From positions 1-38,958 of the forward strand of contig JAUSMU010000125.1 of NCBI GenBank assembly GCA_030645995.1: a stretch of DNA of 38,958 nt, in the 5' to 3' direction. The number at the start of each line of letters is the position of its first letter. The first letter of the stretch is position 1. The position numbers and the translations under genes were made by a program. A model generated the notes under the pieces. It ran no database searches. It was not told the origin of the DNA and was given only the letters and a program-made list of their open reading frames with translations. Of this stretch, positions 36,868 through 38,958 are shown piece by piece. The DNA comes from Gammaproteobacteria bacterium. GTDB lineage: Bacteria > Pseudomonadota > Gammaproteobacteria > Pseudomonadales > Pseudohongiellaceae.

Positions 36868-38415
36868 TTACACTTTGAACTGTCCGACCAGACGTTTCAT
36901 CTCCAGTGCCAGCCGTGCCAGTTCGTCGGAACCGGCGCTGATTTCCTTCGATCCAGTGGCTGTTTCATTGGCCACCTGAGAAATATTATTGATGTTCTTC
37001 TTGATGTCGATGGTCACCGCAGACTGCTCTTCTGAAGCACTGGCAATCTGGGTGGTCATGTCCTTGATGACAGACACAGCCTTGGTGATTGCCTGCAACG
37101 ACTGTCCGGCTCGGCCGGCATGTTCCACGCTGGACGACGCCTGTTCCTTGCCTTTGCCCATGACGGTCACTGCCTGACGTGCACCGGTCTGCAGCTTCTG
37201 TATCATCTTCTGAATCTCTTCAGTGGATGCCTGTGTGCGGCTGGCCAGCGTTCTCACTTCATCCGCGACCACCGCAAAACCACGCCCCTGTTCCCCGGCT
37301 CGCGCGGCCTCAATGGCAGCGTTGAGTGCCAGCAGATTGGTCTGTTCTGCAATGCCCCGGATTACGTCGAGCACAGAGCCGATGTTGTCGGTCTCTTTCT
37401 GCAACTGAATGATGACTTCGGAAGCGCGGTCGATGTCGTGCGCCAGTTCATTGATAGCATGCATCGTCTGAGCAACGACTTCTGCGCCTTTGTTGGATTC
37501 GTTGTCAGCCTTCTGAGCATCCGATGCGGCCATCCCGACGTTATGTGCCACCTCTTCCACTGTGCTGGCCATTTCGGTCATCGCAGTGGCCACGTGAGCA
37601 ATCTCCGACTGCTGGCGATTCGCCCCGTTGGCTGTCTGATTGGTTGTTGCGGAAAGCTGCTCGGCAGCCGACGTCAGATTGAATGAGGAATCTTTGAAAC
37701 TGCTGACGACGACGTGAATACGACTGACGAACACATTGAACCAGTGCGCCAGCTGACCTATCTCGTCTTCCGAAATGATCTGGATGCGCTGGGTCAGATC
37801 CCCGTCACCTTCTGCGATATCGCGCAGTGCATCTACCACCTGATTGATGGGGGCCACAATGGAACGCTGCACCACGAAAGAGATCGCCAGCGCCATCGCC
37901 GCTATCCCTACAACGATGCCGAGGACCGATAGCAGATAGGTGTTGACGACCTGCTGATACGCCTCCAGGCTGACACGCAGGTAGATGGTTCCAATCATGT
38001 CACCGTCCATCTGGATCTGCTCATAGAGCTCCAGATACCCGAGATCATCATGGCGGACAATCTCCCCTGTCGCCCCTGGCCTGTTCGGCAGAGAATTGGC
38101 CAACGTGCCGCGAGCAGCAAACGTGGCAAACGAGCTGCCACCGGCATCGAATATAACCGCTCCGCTGATGTTCTGATTCAGTTCCAGCGAACTTAAGGTT
38201 TCCGTCGCCGATGCGGAGTCCAGGAATGCCAGTGCTCCGGTTGAATTTGCTCCGATCAGGCGGGCCGTGATCTGTGCGTCGGTATTAGTCGACTCTTCGA
38301 GTCTGTTCAAATCCATCACGATGAAGATGATGCTGCACACTACAACGGCGAAAGTGCTGGTCACCGTGACACCGGCTAGAATTTTCCACTTTAATGTCCA
38401 CTTCGAACTCATCAT
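36868..38415 (-). CDS. Methyl-accepting chemotaxis protein with YfiN/CHASE8-like periplasmic domain and HAMP
   Basis: [44 protein letters not shown] hairpin tip; HAMP after second TM; GGAGG 8 nt upstream of ATG 38415. Confidence 0.92.
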   Translation of the reverse strand: MMSSKWTLKWKILAGVTVTSTFAVVVCSIIFIVMDLNRLEESTNTDAQITARLIGANSTGALAFLDSASATETLSSLELNQNISGAVIFDAGGSSFATFAARGTLANSLPNRPGATGEIVRHDDLGYLELYEQIQMDGDMIGTIYLRVSLEAYQQVVNTYLLSVLGIVVGIAAMALAISFVVQRSIVAPINQVVDALRDIAEGDGDLTQRIQIISEDEIGQLAHWFNVFVSRIHVVVSSFKDSSFNLTSAAEQLSATTNQTANGANRQQSEIAHVATAMTEMASTVEEVAHNVGMAASDAQKADNESNKGAEVVAQTMHAINELAHDIDRASEVIIQLQKETDNIGSVLDVIRGIAEQTNLLALNAAIEAARAGEQGRGFAVVADEVRTLASRTQASTEEIQKMIQKLQTGARQAVTVMGKGKEQASSSVEHAGRAGQSLQAITKAVSVIKDMTTQIASASEEQSAVTIDIKKNINNISQVANETATGSKEISAGSDELARLALEMKRLVGQFKV

Positions 38416-38434
38416 GTGAGCACCCTCCAAAGGT

Positions 38435-38958
38435 TTACTGAATTGCCCGCATTAACTGTTCTCTGACCTGCAGATTCACGCTGCTTATCAAGGTTTTTTG
38501 TATGCTGATTGCAATCTTGCCGCCAGGTGCCGGCGCCAGGCCTATCATTCCACCGCTTTTGGAGAAACCGTCAACCTCGCCGACCGTGAGTATCGGAAGG
38601 CCAGAGAGAGCATTGGTTATCTCCGTCACCCGAGCTTCTTCATCAGCACTGATAAAGAGGATATTGCAGCCCTTGGCATCCTCTACTTGCGCAGAATTGA
38701 GCTCGGTAACAGCAAAGGCTCTCTCTCCAGCCTTCTTGTTCCGCAGGTTCTGTTCCAGTACGTTGCCAAGGTGATTTTCACCAAGAACACAGAGTTTGAA
38801 ATCAGCTGAAGGCGATGCAAAGGCGGTCTCCGGCCAATCGATGAAGCGACCAAAGTTCAATAGAAACTTGGCAATGGAGTCCTTTCCTTCGTCACTTGCA
38901 GAAATACGTTCAGCCATGGCGCCGGAATGGTAAGTGCTCAAGAACAAGACAGTTACAA
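38435..38958 (-). CDS. YfiR-family periplasmic protein (5' end outside the window)
   Basis: [62 protein letters not shown] match YfiR-family motifs. Frame stays open to the window edge ([15 protein letters not shown], likely the end of a signal peptide). Confidence 0.85.
   Translation of the reverse strand, partial: VTVLFLSTYHSGAMAERISASDEGKDSIAKFLLNFGRFIDWPETAFASPSADFKLCVLGENHLGNVLEQNLRNKKAGERAFAVTELNSAQVEDAKGCNILFISADEEARVTEITNALSGLPILTVGEVDGFSKSGGMIGLAPAPGGKIAISIQKTLISSVNLQVREQLMRAIQ

Overview
The window is a GC-rich gammaproteobacterial chromosome segment (taxon inferred from gene families only). It is densely coding, with about 28 confident protein genes. No rRNA, tRNA, CRISPR array, transposase or phage genes were recognised. 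From left to right: the C-terminal part of arginine decarboxylase (speA); a CigR-like lipoprotein; a divergent accessory locus (2217-10025); beta-carbonic anhydrase; PQQ-type sugar dehydrogenase; a 2-hydroxyacid dehydrogenase; copC/copD; a Na/Pi cotransporter; an MFS-TPR-MoxR-transglutaminase-DUF58 block; a Na/Ca antiporter; a TM2-like protein; a TAXI-TRAP transporter; a nucleoside-recognition (Gate) protein; a MacA/MacB/NodT-type efflux operon; an exported dienelactone hydrolase; and a YfiR-like plus chemoreceptor pair. The most interesting locus is 2217-10025. It has an AurF-like diiron protein facing a translationally coupled operon of fatty acyl-AMP ligase, acyl carrier protein, LPLAT-family acyltransferase, HlyD adaptor and C39-peptidase ABC exporter, with no visible precursor peptide. 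It looks like an uncharacterised system for making and exporting an acylated product. Other notable signals are a REP-like repeat family with four copies, one of them translated in frame inside a CDS, and a YfiR-like protein paired with a chemoreceptor whose periplasmic domain resembles YfiN. All family assignments were made by eye from motifs; no database search was run.
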